Shown here: positions 18,764-27,734 of the stretch, in pieces
Layout: every line of letters starts with the position of its first letter
How positions within the stretch are numbered: the stretch's first letter is position 1
From: JAMXLO01 sp963749575
GTDB taxonomy: Bacteria > Pseudomonadota > Alphaproteobacteria > Acetobacterales > Acetobacteraceae
Direction: 5' to 3'
DNA length: 64,000 nt
NCBI GenBank assembly: GCA_963749575.1
Contig: CAVVNM010000022.1
Span: forward strand, 248,001 to 312,000
The notes under the pieces: generated by a model
Databases searched by the model: none
What the model was told of the DNA's origin: nothing
Seen by the model: the letters and a program-made list of their open reading frames with translations, nothing else
Position numbers and translations under genes: made by a program

Positions 18764-19100
18764 CCACGGCCGCAAGCAAGCCGGGAGGTGAGGCGGTGAC
18801 CCCTTGACGCACATGCTGTAACCTTCCTCCGACGTAGGAGAGAGACACAATGTCCATACGCATGTTCGCCATCTGCGCCGCTATCCTCGTCGGCGTCCCG
18901 GTGCGGCCATCGATTGGCGCCGAGGGAAAAGACTATCCGGGGCTCGGGAGGATAGAAGGCTACAAAATAGACCGGTACGAGGACAGAAGGTTTGATCGCC
19001 ACAACTTCCCCTTATCTGACCGCCAAATGCCGATCGAAGGTCACGTTATATCCATTCGCTACGTGGTAGACGGTTCTGGCCCGACGGCTAGCTCTTTGCT

Positions 19101-20564
19101 CAACCCGGTTAGCGAAAAGTGCCGTCAGACCAGGCAGTGGGCGGGATTTGGCAGAAATAACCGGGTTGACGCGGTTACGGTCGAGTTGATTCTAAACGGG
19201 GGTGCCGCAGCTCCCTGACCTAGATCGTCTGAGTGACGCAGAGAAAGATGCGCTGATCCGAGCGCTGTGGCAGCGAGGTGAAGAGGCTGAGCGGCGGGTA
19301 GCGGTACTTGAAGCGAAGCGCGACGAGCCACCGAAGACACCGGACAATTCGAGCGTGCCGTCGTCGAAGGGGCAGAAAGCGAACCAGCCGGAGAAAGCCG
19401 AGCGGGAAGGGCCGCGCCAGGGCAGTGTGGGTCGCAGAGGGGGCGGCCGACCGTTGGCCTGCGATCCGGATGAGACGGTGATCGCCAAGGCGGTGGCGTG
19501 CGCGCATTGCCAGGCGGCACTGAGAGATGCGGATCAGGTGCTGCATGGTCGTTACGACAAGATCGATCTGCCGGTGGTGCGCCCGATGGTGACCCGAGTG
19601 GAGCGTTATGCCGGACATTGTCGGTGCTGTGGGCATGTCACGCTGGCGGCGATACCGACGGGCTTGGAAGAAGGCTCGCCATTCAGCATGAACATCGTGG
19701 CGCTGGCGATCTACCTGCGCTTCACTCACGCGATCAGCTACCGCCGTCTGACGCAGTTGTTCCTGCACCTCTATGCGCTCCCGATCAGCGAGGGCGCGTT
19801 GGATGCGATGTTGCAGCGTGCCAAGCCCTGTTTCGACAACGAAGTTGCGGTAATCCTCGCCCGACTGCGTCGTTCGCGGATCGTCTGCTCCGACGAGACA
19901 TCGGTGCGCATCGACGGACGCACACATTGGAACTGGGTATTCCAGAACGAACAGGTGGTGATCCACGTGGTGCGCAACAGCCGTGCTGCCGGTGTGGTCA
20001 CAGAGATGATGGCCGGTCAGCGGCCCAGCATATGGGTCTCCGACCTGTATGGCGCACAGCAGGGGCATGCCGATCTATGGCAGGTCTGCCTGGCGCACCA
20101 ACTACGCGATTGCCAATACGCCATCGATGCGGGCGATATGATCTTCGCCCCACGCATGAAGGCGTTACTGCTGCGTGCCGTCGTGCTGGCACGGCGGCGC
20201 AAGCTCTGGCCGAAGATACGCGGCGCAGCTATCAAGCAGGCTGGATCGCCAGTTGGACGCGATCATGGTGCTGGCGCCCACCAACCAACACGGCAAGCGG
20301 CTGCGCAAACGTTACGGCAAGGTGCGAAGTCACTTGTTCACCTTTCTCGAACATCCCGACGCCCCGCCGGATAACAACGGCAGCGAGCGTGAGTTGCGTC
20401 CCACCGCCACATACCGCAAGGTCACGGGCGGCTTCCGTTCTAAATGGGGAGCCGATCTGTTCGCTGGCGTTCGATCCGTCGTTGGAACAGCAGCGCGACG
20501 GGGAAAGGATGCGTATAAGGCTATTCGCGATCCTAGACGGGGAATTTGTCATTCAGTCGGGTTG
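19101..20564 (+). mobile_element. IS66-like insertion sequence (boundaries approximate)
   Basis: The limits are set by the interrupted host gene and by short terminal inverted repeats CAACCCG (19101-19107) and CGGGTTG (20558-20564). Outside these the ends do not pair well and I find no target duplication, so the exact ends are uncertain. It contains one transposase gene and no IS66 TnpA/TnpB accessory genes, which fits the single-gene branch of the family. Confidence 0.6.
19202..20554 (+). pseudogene. IS66-family transposase with two frameshifts
   Basis: From a GTG at 19202 the protein has the leucine-rich N-terminal helix, a zinc-ribbon-like region (CAHCQAAL ... CRCCGHVTL), and the catalytic Asp residues in CSDETSVRIDG and WVSDLYGAQQG. 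The frame changes twice, at about 20201-20210 (AAGCTCTGG) and about 20236-20242 (GCAGGCTGG); each looks like one missing base. The C-terminal end with the catalytic Glu (NNGSERELRPTATYRKV) is then in the third frame. Its own stop is missing, so this frame runs into the host gene fragment and ends at 20807. Confidence 0.8.
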
Positions 20565-20823
20565 CCAATAGAAATCATAAGAAGCTACAAAACCGTGTTA
20601 GATGCTTTGAATGGTGAGAGTTTACAGTATAAGGAAGATCAGAACTCCTGTGACGGTTGTATCGTTGACCGATTTACAAGGAATAGCCAAAACATATTCG
20701 TTCAGATTGACGTCGGCGCCGCAGGCCAATTTTACGACCTAGCCATAGTCGAGGAGAGACCTTTCCGACCCATGATTCAGCAGTCGGGGCCGACGACAAA
20801 GCCCTGATGGATTCGCGCAGATA

Positions 20824-21648
20824 TCATTTTGAAGTGACCGTCAATAGGAAATCCGCAAAGCCTCCACTGGAAGTCGTGGGCTTGATCTCCGCCACGTAGT
20901 CTCCGGGCACTATGGGCGACGTCCATTTGATCGTTCTGCCGTCATTGCTCGCATGGTACCGCGAAAACAGTTTTATCCCATTCTTGTCGTAAATGAAGAT
21001 GATCGGCCTCACTTCCGTGTCCTGCCCGGACAGGCTGAACTCGACATCAAGGTCATGCTCGCCGCCCGCCTGACGCACCGCGAAGTAGCGGGACGAATCG
21101 TCACCTAAGAACCGAGATTGGTAGGTCTTCCCAAGCTCTATCGGGAGGGCGCTGCTAAAGGTTGTGTTTCCGCTGTCGATAGCATCGATTGTGGCCCCGC
21201 CTGGCCGTTCCGACGTCGCCTGTGCTGGTGGCGGACTAGTGAGTTGCGCAGCATTGGACGGCTGTGTGTCGGACATTCGACTGGCAATGTGAACGTCGGA
21301 CGCTCGCGAGAAATATGTTGCGACTCCGGAGATCACGGCGGCAACAATCGTTGCAGCCACCGGCAGGATAATGGCAAGCCGCTTCCACCGTTCCGTCTCC
21401 CTGCCAAGCGACAGCGGCTCGGTCAGCTTTATGGACACGGCGATACGGTGCGGTTGATCGGAAGCAATCCAGCGGAGGAACGTGTTCTGGGCCAATACCT
21501 CGTAGCGCGCCGAGTCAATCCGATTGCCCTCGACGTATACCGCTTCGACCACAGATCCAGGGACACTCAAGACCGGGCACCGCCAGCCTCGCATTGCTTG
21601 GTCCCAGTCCTCGTCTGTCAGCCTGATAGTCAGAACGATTTCTGGCAT
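20824..21648 (-). CDS. Membrane-anchored hypothetical protein with PPC-like C-terminal domain (274 aa)
   Basis: The N-terminal 80 residues look like an effector-associated or trypsin-co-occurring beta fold (EIVLTIRLTDEDWDQA) with a short linker. One transmembrane helix follows (LAIILPVAATIVAAVISGVA, about residues 90-112). A Ser/Pro-rich linker leads to a beta-sandwich of about 110 residues containing the pattern DVEFSLSGQDTEVRPIIFIY and PGDYVAEIKP, as in bacterial pre-peptidase C-terminal domains. No enzyme motif is visible. I infer a sensor or anchor protein. It is convergent with the IS-split gene. Confidence 0.65.
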   Translation of the reverse strand: MPEIVLTIRLTDEDWDQAMRGWRCPVLSVPGSVVEAVYVEGNRIDSARYEVLAQNTFLRWIASDQPHRIAVSIKLTEPLSLGRETERWKRLAIILPVAATIVAAVISGVATYFSRASDVHIASRMSDTQPSNAAQLTSPPPAQATSERPGGATIDAIDSGNTTFSSALPIELGKTYQSRFLGDDSSRYFAVRQAGGEHDLDVEFSLSGQDTEVRPIIFIYDKNGIKLFSRYHASNDGRTIKWTSPIVPGDYVAEIKPTTSSGGFADFLLTVTSK

Positions 21649-21900
21649 GCGGCCTGCCTCCAGTGGAACCCCCTCTTACTGTGCGCGGGCGTGGGGCGTC
21701 GGAAAAGCCGGAATCCACCAGAACTGGGCCGCTCCCCGCCAAACGACGTCAATCGCTACCACGCGGCGACACGCGGCGTCCCGCTTCGTATTTCGTTCTC
21801 ATGCGCTGCGGGCTTCGGCGGGCGATCCTGAGCATTTTATTGCCCGGATGGAAGGGACGTTGTCGTGTATAAGGTCACCCCACTCTGGCCACCGGCCCGT

Positions 21901-22070
21901 CGGCTTACTCGTCCTTCCGCGCAGCTCAGCCCAGGTACTCCAACTGCTTGGCGATCTCGCGTTCGAACCCCGATCGCGCGCCCGGTGGAACTCTCGCGCG
22001 CCATACCCTCCGGGCTATAGTTCTGCCCAGAGAACGCGTCCTCGGCCTCGTGGTCGTAGCTGGGGCCTGT
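21901..22070 (-). pseudogene. Degraded duplicate of the rarA 3' end
   Basis: This stretch is clearly similar to 22890-23062, the 3' end of rarA. The translated remnant reads YDHEAEDAFSGQNYSPEGMA, against YDHETEDAFSGQNYFPDGMA in the intact gene. It then shifts frame and decays. Only the last fifty or so codons are duplicated. The copy lies on the far side of a VapBC module, as if that module arrived with its own copy of the rarA end. Confidence 0.8.
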
Positions 22071-22168
22071 CCTCAATCAAGCCAAACGCCCGCAACGGTG
22101 ACATGTGTGGCGGCGCGAACGTTGCGCTACTCTCCATCCACGGCAGCGCTCCATTGGTCTTGCCATGG

Positions 22169-22577
22169 TCAGCTTGCAACGCGAAAGGGATTGACGATGC
22201 GGAGGCCCTCGGCGAGCGTCATGCCGTGCTGCATATCCTCCGACCACAGTGTATCGCAACCCGCGTGCAGTGCCGAGGCGGCGATCATGGCGTCATAGGT
22301 GGAAAAGCCGTACCGCTCGGCGAGCTTCAGTCCAGTTTCGTGAGTTCTCGACAGTGACAGGATGAACCGTCAGCAGGCCGCGTAACAGGTTCAGCAACGC
22401 ATGCGTATCGGCCCAGGACATCTGCATCTTCCGGCGCGCGACATTGGTGAGCTCGTTGAGAACCTGCACGCTGATGGCGCCACCAGCGGCGATAGCCGCC
22501 TCCGACCGATCAGCCTTCGCCGCATCGCCCGAGGCGATATAGACGAGGACATTGGTGTCGTAAAAACTAGCGGGCAT
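22169..22577 (-). CDS. vapC: VapC-type PIN toxin (one-base frameshift near 22345)
   Basis: From the ATG at 22577 the PIN domain has DTNVLVYIAS and the Glu in VQVLNELTNVARR. The frame breaks after HPVTVE; dropping one A gives THETGLKLAERYGFSTYDAM and LWSEDMQHGMTLAEGLRI before the stop at 22169, with all acidic residues present. The repaired toxin has 135 residues. It overlaps its antitoxin by 11 bases. The frameshift may be real decay or a sequencing error. Confidence 0.82.
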
Positions 22578-22797
22578 TGGCTTCGTCCCGGTCGAACTTG
22601 AAATCGGCAGGAAGACGGCCGCGGAAGGCGCGAAGACGCCGCAATAGCTCGTCGCGTCCGGGCTTGCGCGTAACCCCGAACTGTCTTGTGCCGGCGACAT
22701 GGATTTCGATCTCATCGCCTTCTTTGAGCTTAAGCGCTTCGACCACAGCGGCAGGAAGGCGGACTGCGAGACTGTTTCCCCATTTGGCGACCTGCAT
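22567..22797 (-). CDS. vapB: AbrB/MazE-type antitoxin VapB (76 aa)
   Basis: The ATG at 22797 has GGAGAG upstream. The swapped-hairpin AbrB fold is visible: MQVAKWGNSLAVRLPAAV then LKLKEGDEIEIHVAG. The C-terminal helix (DELLRRLRAFRGRLP) would bind the toxin. It overlaps the toxin start by 11 bases and is preceded by a strong promoter carrying a perfect dyad, which it probably represses. Confidence 0.87.
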   Translation of the reverse strand: MQVAKWGNSLAVRLPAAVVEALKLKEGDEIEIHVAGTRQFGVTRKPGRDELLRRLRAFRGRLPADFKFDRDEANAR

Positions 22798-22813
22798 GCC
22801 AGTCTCTCCGTTG

Positions 22814-22858
22814 GATATACGTCTGAACAAATGTATATCTTAGGGTGGTCGAGGTCAA
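22814..22858 (-). promoter_or_regulatory. vapBC promoter with overlapping operator dyad
   Basis: On the minus strand TTGACC (22858-22853) and TACATT (22835-22830) are 17 bases apart. The perfect inverted repeat GATATAC / GTATATC (22814-22820 and 22833-22839) overlaps the -10 box and ends 17 bases before the antitoxin start. This is the expected geometry for autorepression. Confidence 0.65.
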
Positions 22859-22892
22859 GGAGCATGGAATGGCGATTGGCGAAATCCTCGGC

Positions 22893-24227
22893 TCACCCGT
22901 CCTTCCGTGCCCCCCGCAGCTCCGCCCAGTACTCCAGCCGCTTGGCGACCTCGCGTTCGAACCCCCGATCCCGCGGGCGGTAGAACTGCTCGCGTGCCAT
23001 GCCGTCCGGAAAATAGTTCTGCCCGGAGAATGCATCCTCGGTTTCGTGGTCGTACTGATAGCCGGCGCCGTAGCCCAGGTCCTTCATCAGTCGCGTCGGC
23101 GCGTTGAGGATGTGCGCCGGCGGCATCAGCGATCCCGTCGCCTTGGCCGAGGCGCGCGCCGCGCTGTACGCCGTATAGATCGCGTTCGATTTCGGCGCGG
23201 TCCCGAGATAGATCACCACCTGGGCGATCGCCAGTTCGCCCTCGGGCGAGCCGAGCCGCTCGTAGGTCTCCCATCCCGCCAGCGCCTGCGTCAGCGCGTT
23301 GGGATCCGCCATGCCGATATCCTCGGCGGCGAAACGAACCAGCCGGCGTACGATGTAGCGCGGGTCCTCGCCGCCGTTCAGCATGCGGGCGAACCAATAC
23401 AGCGCCGCATCGGGATCCGAACCGCGCAGCGATTTGTGCAGCGCGGAGATCAGGTTGTAGTGCTCCTCGCGATCCTTGTCGTACAGCGCGGCGCGACGGG
23501 CGAGCAGTACCGCAAGCGCCGTCGGATCCATCACCGGAGTATCTTCCGGCAGTGCGAAGATCTGCTCGGCCATGTTGAGCACGTAACGGCCGTCGCCATC
23601 GGCCATCGCACGCAGCGTGGCACGCGCCTCGGCATCCAGCGCCAGAGTGCGGCCCGTTTCGGCCTCGGCCCGCGCCAGCAGCGCCTCCAGCGCCGCATCG
23701 TCCAGCCGGCGCAGCACCAGCACCTGGCAGCGCGACAGCAGCGCGCCGTTCAGCGCGAACGACGGGTTCTCGGTGGTGGCGCCGATCAGCGTGACCGTGC
23801 CGGTCTCCACCACGGGCAGGAACCCGTCCTGCTGGGCGCGGTTGAAGCGATGGATCTCATCGACGAACAGCAGCGTCCCCTGCCCGGTCCGCCGCCGCCG
23901 CGCCGCCTCGTCGAACGCGCGCTTGAGATCGGCGACGCCGGAGAACACCGCGGAGAGCTGCACGAAATGCAGCCCGGAGCGGGCGGCGAGCAGCCGCGCG
24001 ATCGTGGTCTTGCCGCAGCCAGGCGGGCCCCACAGGATCAGCGAGGCAAGCGAGCCACGCTCCAGCATCCGGGTGAGCGTGCCGGCGGGGCCGAGCAGAT
24101 GGTCCTGGCCCACCACCTCATCGAGCGTCCGCGGCCGTAGCCGATCGGCCAACGGGCGCGGACCGGCCGGGGCTTCAGGTTCAGGCGCGGGACCGAACAG
24201 GTCTTCGGCGGTGGTCTTGCTGGACAC
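22893..24227 (-). CDS. rarA: Replication-associated recombination protein A (AAA+ ATPase)
   Basis: RarA (MgsA) is a clamp-loader-like AAA+ ATPase acting at stalled forks with SSB. The 444-residue protein is the normal length. It has Walker A GPPGCGKTT near residue 68, Walker B LLFVDEIHRFN near residue 118, sensor 1 GATTENPSF, and a sensor 2 and C-terminal tetramerisation domain ending in SGQNYFPDGMAREQFY. A short AP-rich N-terminal leader precedes LADRLRPRTLDEVVGQ. Its 3' end has been duplicated about 1 kb away, at 21901-22070. Confidence 0.95.
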   Translation of the reverse strand: MSSKTTAEDLFGPAPEPEAPAGPRPLADRLRPRTLDEVVGQDHLLGPAGTLTRMLERGSLASLILWGPPGCGKTTIARLLAARSGLHFVQLSAVFSGVADLKRAFDEAARRRRTGQGTLLFVDEIHRFNRAQQDGFLPVVETGTVTLIGATTENPSFALNGALLSRCQVLVLRRLDDAALEALLARAEAETGRTLALDAEARATLRAMADGDGRYVLNMAEQIFALPEDTPVMDPTALAVLLARRAALYDKDREEHYNLISALHKSLRGSDPDAALYWFARMLNGGEDPRYIVRRLVRFAAEDIGMADPNALTQALAGWETYERLGSPEGELAIAQVVIYLGTAPKSNAIYTAYSAARASAKATGSLMPPAHILNAPTRLMKDLGYGAGYQYDHETEDAFSGQNYFPDGMAREQFYRPRDRGFEREVAKRLEYWAELRGARKDG

Positions 24228-24286
24228 CGGAGCAAGATAGTGCGGCCGGGGCGGGAAGCGAACCCAGGAACGGCGCCAGCCAAGCA

Positions 24287-24505
24287 GTGCGTCTGCCGGC
24301 CGAGTTCCGCTCCGAAGGCGACGAGGTCTATGTCATGCGCGACGACAGCACCGGCGACGTGGTGCTGTCGAAGCGGCCTGGCGCCAAGACCTGGAGCGAT
24401 TTCTTTGCGCTGATGGACACGATCGATGTGCCGGCCGGCTTCATGGACCAGCGGCCGCTGAACGTCATGCCGCAGGAGCGCGACCTGTTCGGCACCGAGA
24501 CGTGA
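24287..24505 (+). CDS. AbrB-type antitoxin VapB, N-terminally truncated (72 aa)
   Basis: The frame encodes VRLPAEFRSEGDEVYVMRD then LSKRPGAKTWSDFFALMDTI, the body of a common VapB antitoxin. Upstream in frame NGASQA can still be read, but no start codon is found; the GTG at 24287 would remove the first beta strand of the DNA-binding fold. The 5' end lies close to the divergent rarA start, so it was probably eroded. Its stop overlaps the next start (GTGA). Confidence 0.65.
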   Translation: MRLPAEFRSEGDEVYVMRDDSTGDVVLSKRPGAKTWSDFFALMDTIDVPAGFMDQRPLNVMPQERDLFGTET

Positions 24506-24890
24506 CCGTGCTGCACATGCTCGATACGGACGCGGCGAGCTACATCATCAAGGGACGATCACCGGCGGTGGCGACCAGACTGGCCGAGGTCCCGCCGAGC
24601 ATGCTGTGCATATCGGTGATGACCCGGGCGGAATTGCTGTATGGCGTCAAACGCCTGCCGGCCGGCCACCGGCTGCACCTGGGCGTGCAGCGGTTCCTCC
24701 GCATCGTGCGTGCGCTTCCCTGGGATGCCGACGCCGCCGATCATTAACGGGCCAGCCGATCGGCGAGTTCGACATGATGATCGCCGTGCATTCGTTGTCA
24801 GCCGGAGCAGTGCTGGTGACCAACGACACGCGGCACTACGCGCGGATCGAGGCGCCGTTAGCGATCGTCAACTGGGCAGCAAAGACCTGA
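24502..24890 (+). pseudogene. VapC-type PIN toxin with internal deletion
   Basis: The first part (24502-24747) reads MLDTDAASYIIKG and MTRAELLYGVKRLP, then LPWDADAADH followed by a stop. In another frame the toxin resumes at LTGQPIGEFDMMIAVHSLSA and ends VLVTNDTRHYARIEAP to 24890. Family members have roughly ten more residues between these parts, so a short deletion plus frame change has inactivated the toxin. Together with the truncated antitoxin this module looks dead. Confidence 0.8.
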
Positions 24891-24896
24891 CAATCG

Positions 24897-25127
24897 TCAG
24901 CCGTCGAGCACGGTGACGTCGGCAAGATCCTGCAACCGCTGCTTCGCACGCCGCTCGTAGCTCGCCTGGTTCTTGCTACAGATCAGGCTGTACGGAAGGC
25001 CGTGCCGATCGGTCCTGGTGTCGAGATCGACATCGCTGCTGCGGATCGTCCCTTCGACATGTCCGCGGACATGCTCGACGGCGCGCAGAACCCACACCTT
25101 GGCGAGGTCGGCGGCAATCGATTCCAT
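24897..25127 (-). CDS. Small hypothetical protein (76 aa)
   Basis: The ATG is at 25127. The second half reads GLPYSLICSKNQASYERRAKQ, with a plausible helical end; it is not Arg-rich shadow sequence. I recall similar short unknown proteins in related genomes but cannot name a family. It sits directly downstream of rplQ on the same strand, beyond a hairpin. Confidence 0.45.
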   Translation of the reverse strand: MESIAADLAKVWVLRAVEHVRGHVEGTIRSSDVDLDTRTDRHGLPYSLICSKNQASYERRAKQRLQDLADVTVLDG

Positions 25128-25137
25128 CTAGTCCTCA

Positions 25138-25156
25138 CCTCTCCCGCAAAGAGAGG
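25138..25156 (-). terminator. Hairpin downstream of rplQ
   Basis: CCTCTC-N7-GAGAGG forms a 6-bp stem 16 bases after the rplQ stop. There is no long T-run on the minus strand. It resembles the CTCTCCCGC repeat element near 33500. Confidence 0.4.
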
Positions 25157-25171
25157 GGGATTCAGGCCAGC

Positions 25172-25596
25172 CTACGAGGCCTCGGCTTCCTCTTCCTGCA
25201 CCTGCTTCGGCCCGCTGTCCTGGCCCTTCGCGGTGACGTCGCGATCCACGAACTCGATCACCGCCATGTCGGCCGCGTCGCCATACCGCGACGCCCGCCT
25301 TCAGCACCCGGCAATACCCGCCGGCGCGCGCGCGATACCGCTCGCGCCAGCGGCCCGAACAGCTTCGCCACCATCGCATCGTCGCGCAACTGCGCATGGG
25401 CCAGCCGCTGGTTGGCCAGCCCGCCCTTCTTGCCCAGCGTGATCAGCTTCTCCGCCACCGGGCGCAGTTCCTTCGCCTTCGGCAGCGTCGTGGTGATCTG
25501 CTCGTGCTTGATCAGCGCCGCCGCCATGTTGCGGAACATGGCCTGGCGATGGCTCGATGTGACGCCGAGCTTCCGGCCGGCTACCCCGTGACGCAT
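25172..25596 (-). CDS. rplQ: 50S ribosomal protein L17 (two one-base frameshifts)
   Basis: The N-terminus MRHGVAGRKLGVTSSHRQAM is diagnostic. After KLFGPLA the frame shifts (near 25345, one extra base) to ERYRARAGGYCRVLKAGV, and again (near 25288, one extra base) to RYGDAADMAVIEFVDRD, ending at 25172 with an acidic tail. The repaired protein has about 140 residues, normal for alphaproteobacterial L17. L17 is essential, so both shifts are almost certainly sequence errors. It is the last gene of the alpha operon. Confidence 0.93.
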
Positions 25597-25610
25597 GTCC
25601 CGCTACCCCT

Positions 25611-26643
25611 TCAGAACGGCTCTTCCATCCGCTTGGCCAGGTCCTCGATGTTCTCCGGCGGCCAGCCCGACACGCTCATGCCAAGCGACAGCCCCATCGA
25701 GCCAAGCACCTCCTTGATCTCGTTCAGCGACTTCCGCCCGAAGTTCGGCGTGCGCAGCATCTCCTGCTCGGACTTCTGCACCAGGTCGCCGATGTAGACG
25801 ATGTTGTCGTTCTTCAGGCAGTTCGCCGAACGCACCGACAGCTCCAGCTCGTCCACCTTGCGCAGCAGGTTGCGGTTGAACGGCAGGTTGTCTTCCGGCT
25901 CCTCGGCGCGGATCTGCTGCGGCTCCTCGAAGTTGATGAACAGCTGCAGCTGGTCCTGCAGGATGCGCGCCGCCAGCGCCACCGAATCCTCCGGCGTCAC
26001 CGCGCCATTGGTCTCGACCGTCAGCAGCAGCTTGTCGAAGTCGGTCACCTGGCCGACGCGCGTCGGCTCCACCCGATACGACACGCGGCGCACCGGCGAG
26101 TAGATCGAAGTCCACCGGGATCAGCCCGATCGGCGCATCCTCCGGCCGGTTCACCGACGAGGGCTGGTAGCCCTTGCCCAGGTTCACCGTGAACTCCATG
26201 CCGAGCTTCACGCCGTCGTCCAGCGTGCAGATCACCAGCTCGGGGTTCATGATGTCGATGTCGTGGCCGGCCTGGATCTGGCCGGCACGCACCTCGCCCG
26301 GGCCGGTCGCGGTCAGCGTCATCCGCTTCGGCCCCTCGCCGTGCATGCGCAGCGCGAGCTGCTTGATGTTGAGCACGATGTCGGTCACGTCCTCGCGCAC
26401 GCCGGGGATGCTGCTGAACTCGTGCAGCACGCCGTCGATCTGCACCGCGGTGACCGCGGCGCCCTGCAACGACGACAGCAGGATCCGCCGGATCGCATTG
26501 CCGAGCGTCATGCCGAAGCCGCGCTCCAGCGGTTCGGCGACGATGGTGGCAACCCGCGATGGGTCGGCGCCCGGCTCGACCTCGAGCTTTTCCGGCTTGA
26601 TCAGGGATTGCCAGTTGCGCTGGATGACTGCACTCTGTTTCAT
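25611..26643 (-). CDS. rpoA: RNA polymerase alpha subunit (one-base frameshift near 26108)
   Basis: The N-terminal assembly domain starts MKQSAVIQRNWQSLIKPEKL and has GFGMTLGNAIRRILLSSL. At IPVD the frame shifts; removing one T from GACTTCG gives SIYSPVRRVSYRVEPTRVG. The C-terminal domain that binds UP elements and activators includes LSVRSANCLKNDNIVYIGDL and RKSLNEIKEVL. Total length is about 343 residues. Essential, hence the shift is probably an error. It lies 14 bases upstream of rplQ and downstream of rpsK. Confidence 0.95.
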
Positions 26644-26734
26644 AAATCTAACCTTTCGGACCGCGGCTCGCGCCGGGGTCCATCAACAACCCAACGGATC
26701 GGCACGCTTCCCGCAAGCCGTTGCGGGTTCCGCC

Positions 26735-27130
26735 TTATACGCGCCGGCGCTTGCGCGGCCGGCAGCCGTTGTGCGGGATCGGTGTCATGTCGCGGATCGC
26801 GGAGATCGAGAACCCAACCGCCTGCAGCGCCCGCAGCGCGCTCTCGCGTCCGGAGCCCGGGCCGCTGACCTCGATTTCCAGCATCTCCATGCCGTGCTCG
26901 CGCGCCTTCTTGCCGGCGTCCTCGGCGGCGACCTGCGCTGCGTAGGGTGTCGACTTGCGGCTGCCCTTGAAGCCCTGGCTGCCGGACGATGACCAGGCGA
27001 TCGCGTTGCCCTGCGCGTCGGTGATGGTGATCACCGTGTTGTTGAACGTCGCCGCAACGTGGGCGACGCCGGACGTGATGTTCTTGCGCTCCTTCCTGCG
27101 GGGGCGCGTGGACGCGGCGGGTCTCGCCAT
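26735..27130 (-). CDS. rpsK: 30S ribosomal protein S11 (131 aa)
   Basis: S11 lies on the platform of the 30S subunit near the mRNA exit. Diagnostic motifs are ATFNNTVITITDAQGN and the end MTPIPHNGCRPRKRRRV. The length is standard and the frame is intact. It follows rpsM by 47 bases in the alpha operon. Confidence 0.97.
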   Translation of the reverse strand: MARPAASTRPRRKERKNITSGVAHVAATFNNTVITITDAQGNAIAWSSSGSQGFKGSRKSTPYAAQVAAEDAGKKAREHGMEMLEIEVSGPGSGRESALRALQAVGFSISAIRDMTPIPHNGCRPRKRRRV

Positions 27131-27177
27131 GATGCTGTATCCTGCTGCTGCTGCTGAACGGCGATAGCCGAGGTCGG

Positions 27178-27555
27178 CTACTTGGTGACCTTCTTCTTGC
27201 CGGCGATCGCCACCGCCTTGCCTTTGCGCGTGCGCGCATTGGTATGGGTGCGCTGGCCACGCACCGGCAGCCCGCGCCGGTGCCGCAGGCCCCGGTAGCA
27301 GCCCAGGTCCATCAGCCGCTTGATGTTCATCGCGACCTCGCGACGGAGGTCGCCCTCGACGCGATAGTCACGGTCGATCATCTCGCGGATCCGCAGCACC
27401 TCCTCGTCCGAGAGCTGGTTGACCCGGCGTTCGTCCGGGATGGTCAGCTTCTCGCAGATCTCGGCGGCCTTCGACGGGCCGATGCCATAGATGTAGCGCA
27501 GTCCGATGGTCACCCGCTTGTTGGTCGGGATGTTCACGCCGGCAATACGTGCCAC
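27178..27555 (-). CDS. rpsM: 30S ribosomal protein S13 (125 aa)
   Basis: MARIAGVNIPTNKRVTIGLR at the start and RHRRGLPVRGQRTHTNARTR near the end identify S13 of the 30S head, which contacts the P-site tRNA and forms intersubunit bridges. TAGGAG precedes the ATG. It is the first gene of the alpha cluster here and has its own promoter, because the upstream adk-proximal context is occupied by unrelated genes. Confidence 0.97.
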   Translation of the reverse strand: MARIAGVNIPTNKRVTIGLRYIYGIGPSKAAEICEKLTIPDERRVNQLSDEEVLRIREMIDRDYRVEGDLRREVAMNIKRLMDLGCYRGLRHRRGLPVRGQRTHTNARTRKGKAVAIAGKKKVTK

Positions 27556-27616
27556 GCCGTTGCTCCTAGGGAATATCCACGCGGGCGCAGTCCCGCAGGA
27601 AAGCGCCGGAGCGGGG

Positions 27617-27644
27617 AATATAGTCCGGGTTACCGGCGAGTCAA
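27617..27644 (-). promoter_or_regulatory. Sigma70 promoter of the rpsM-rpsK-rpoA-rplQ operon
   Basis: On the minus strand TTGACT (27644-27639) and TATATT (27622-27617) are 16 bases apart, five of six matches each to consensus. It lies about 60 bases before the rpsM start in an otherwise GC-rich gap. This supports independent transcription of the split-off alpha operon. Confidence 0.75.
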
Positions 27645-27734
27645 CGACGGCTGGTCAAATTGTCGTGTGCAACAGCGCCCCGACCGGGCGGGCACCGCCG
27701 CGCCGGAACTGCCGCGGGACATCGCTGGTCTGGT

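Larger units (their letters stand above)
18850..20807 (+). pseudogene. Exported protein gene split by an IS66-like insertion
   Basis: The 5' part (18850-19100) has TAGGAGAGA before an ATG, a signal peptide ending at about GAEG, and a fold reading YPGLGRIEGYKIDRYEDRRF then EGHVISIRYVVDG. The 3' part (about 20565-20807) reads IEIIRSYKTVLDALNGESL then VQIDVGAAGQFYDLAIVEE. Together they match the N-terminal domain found ahead of many OmpA-like proteins (EGHxxxIRY...IIRNY...VEK). The insertion falls between ASSL and EIIRSY. Base composition is less GC-rich than in neighbours. The gene is inactive in this state. Confidence 0.7.

Noticed and set aside
25172..26643. Programmed frameshifting in rplQ and rpoA
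   Set aside because: No slippery heptamer with a downstream structure is visible, and similar one-base shifts occur in many unrelated genes, so error is more likely.
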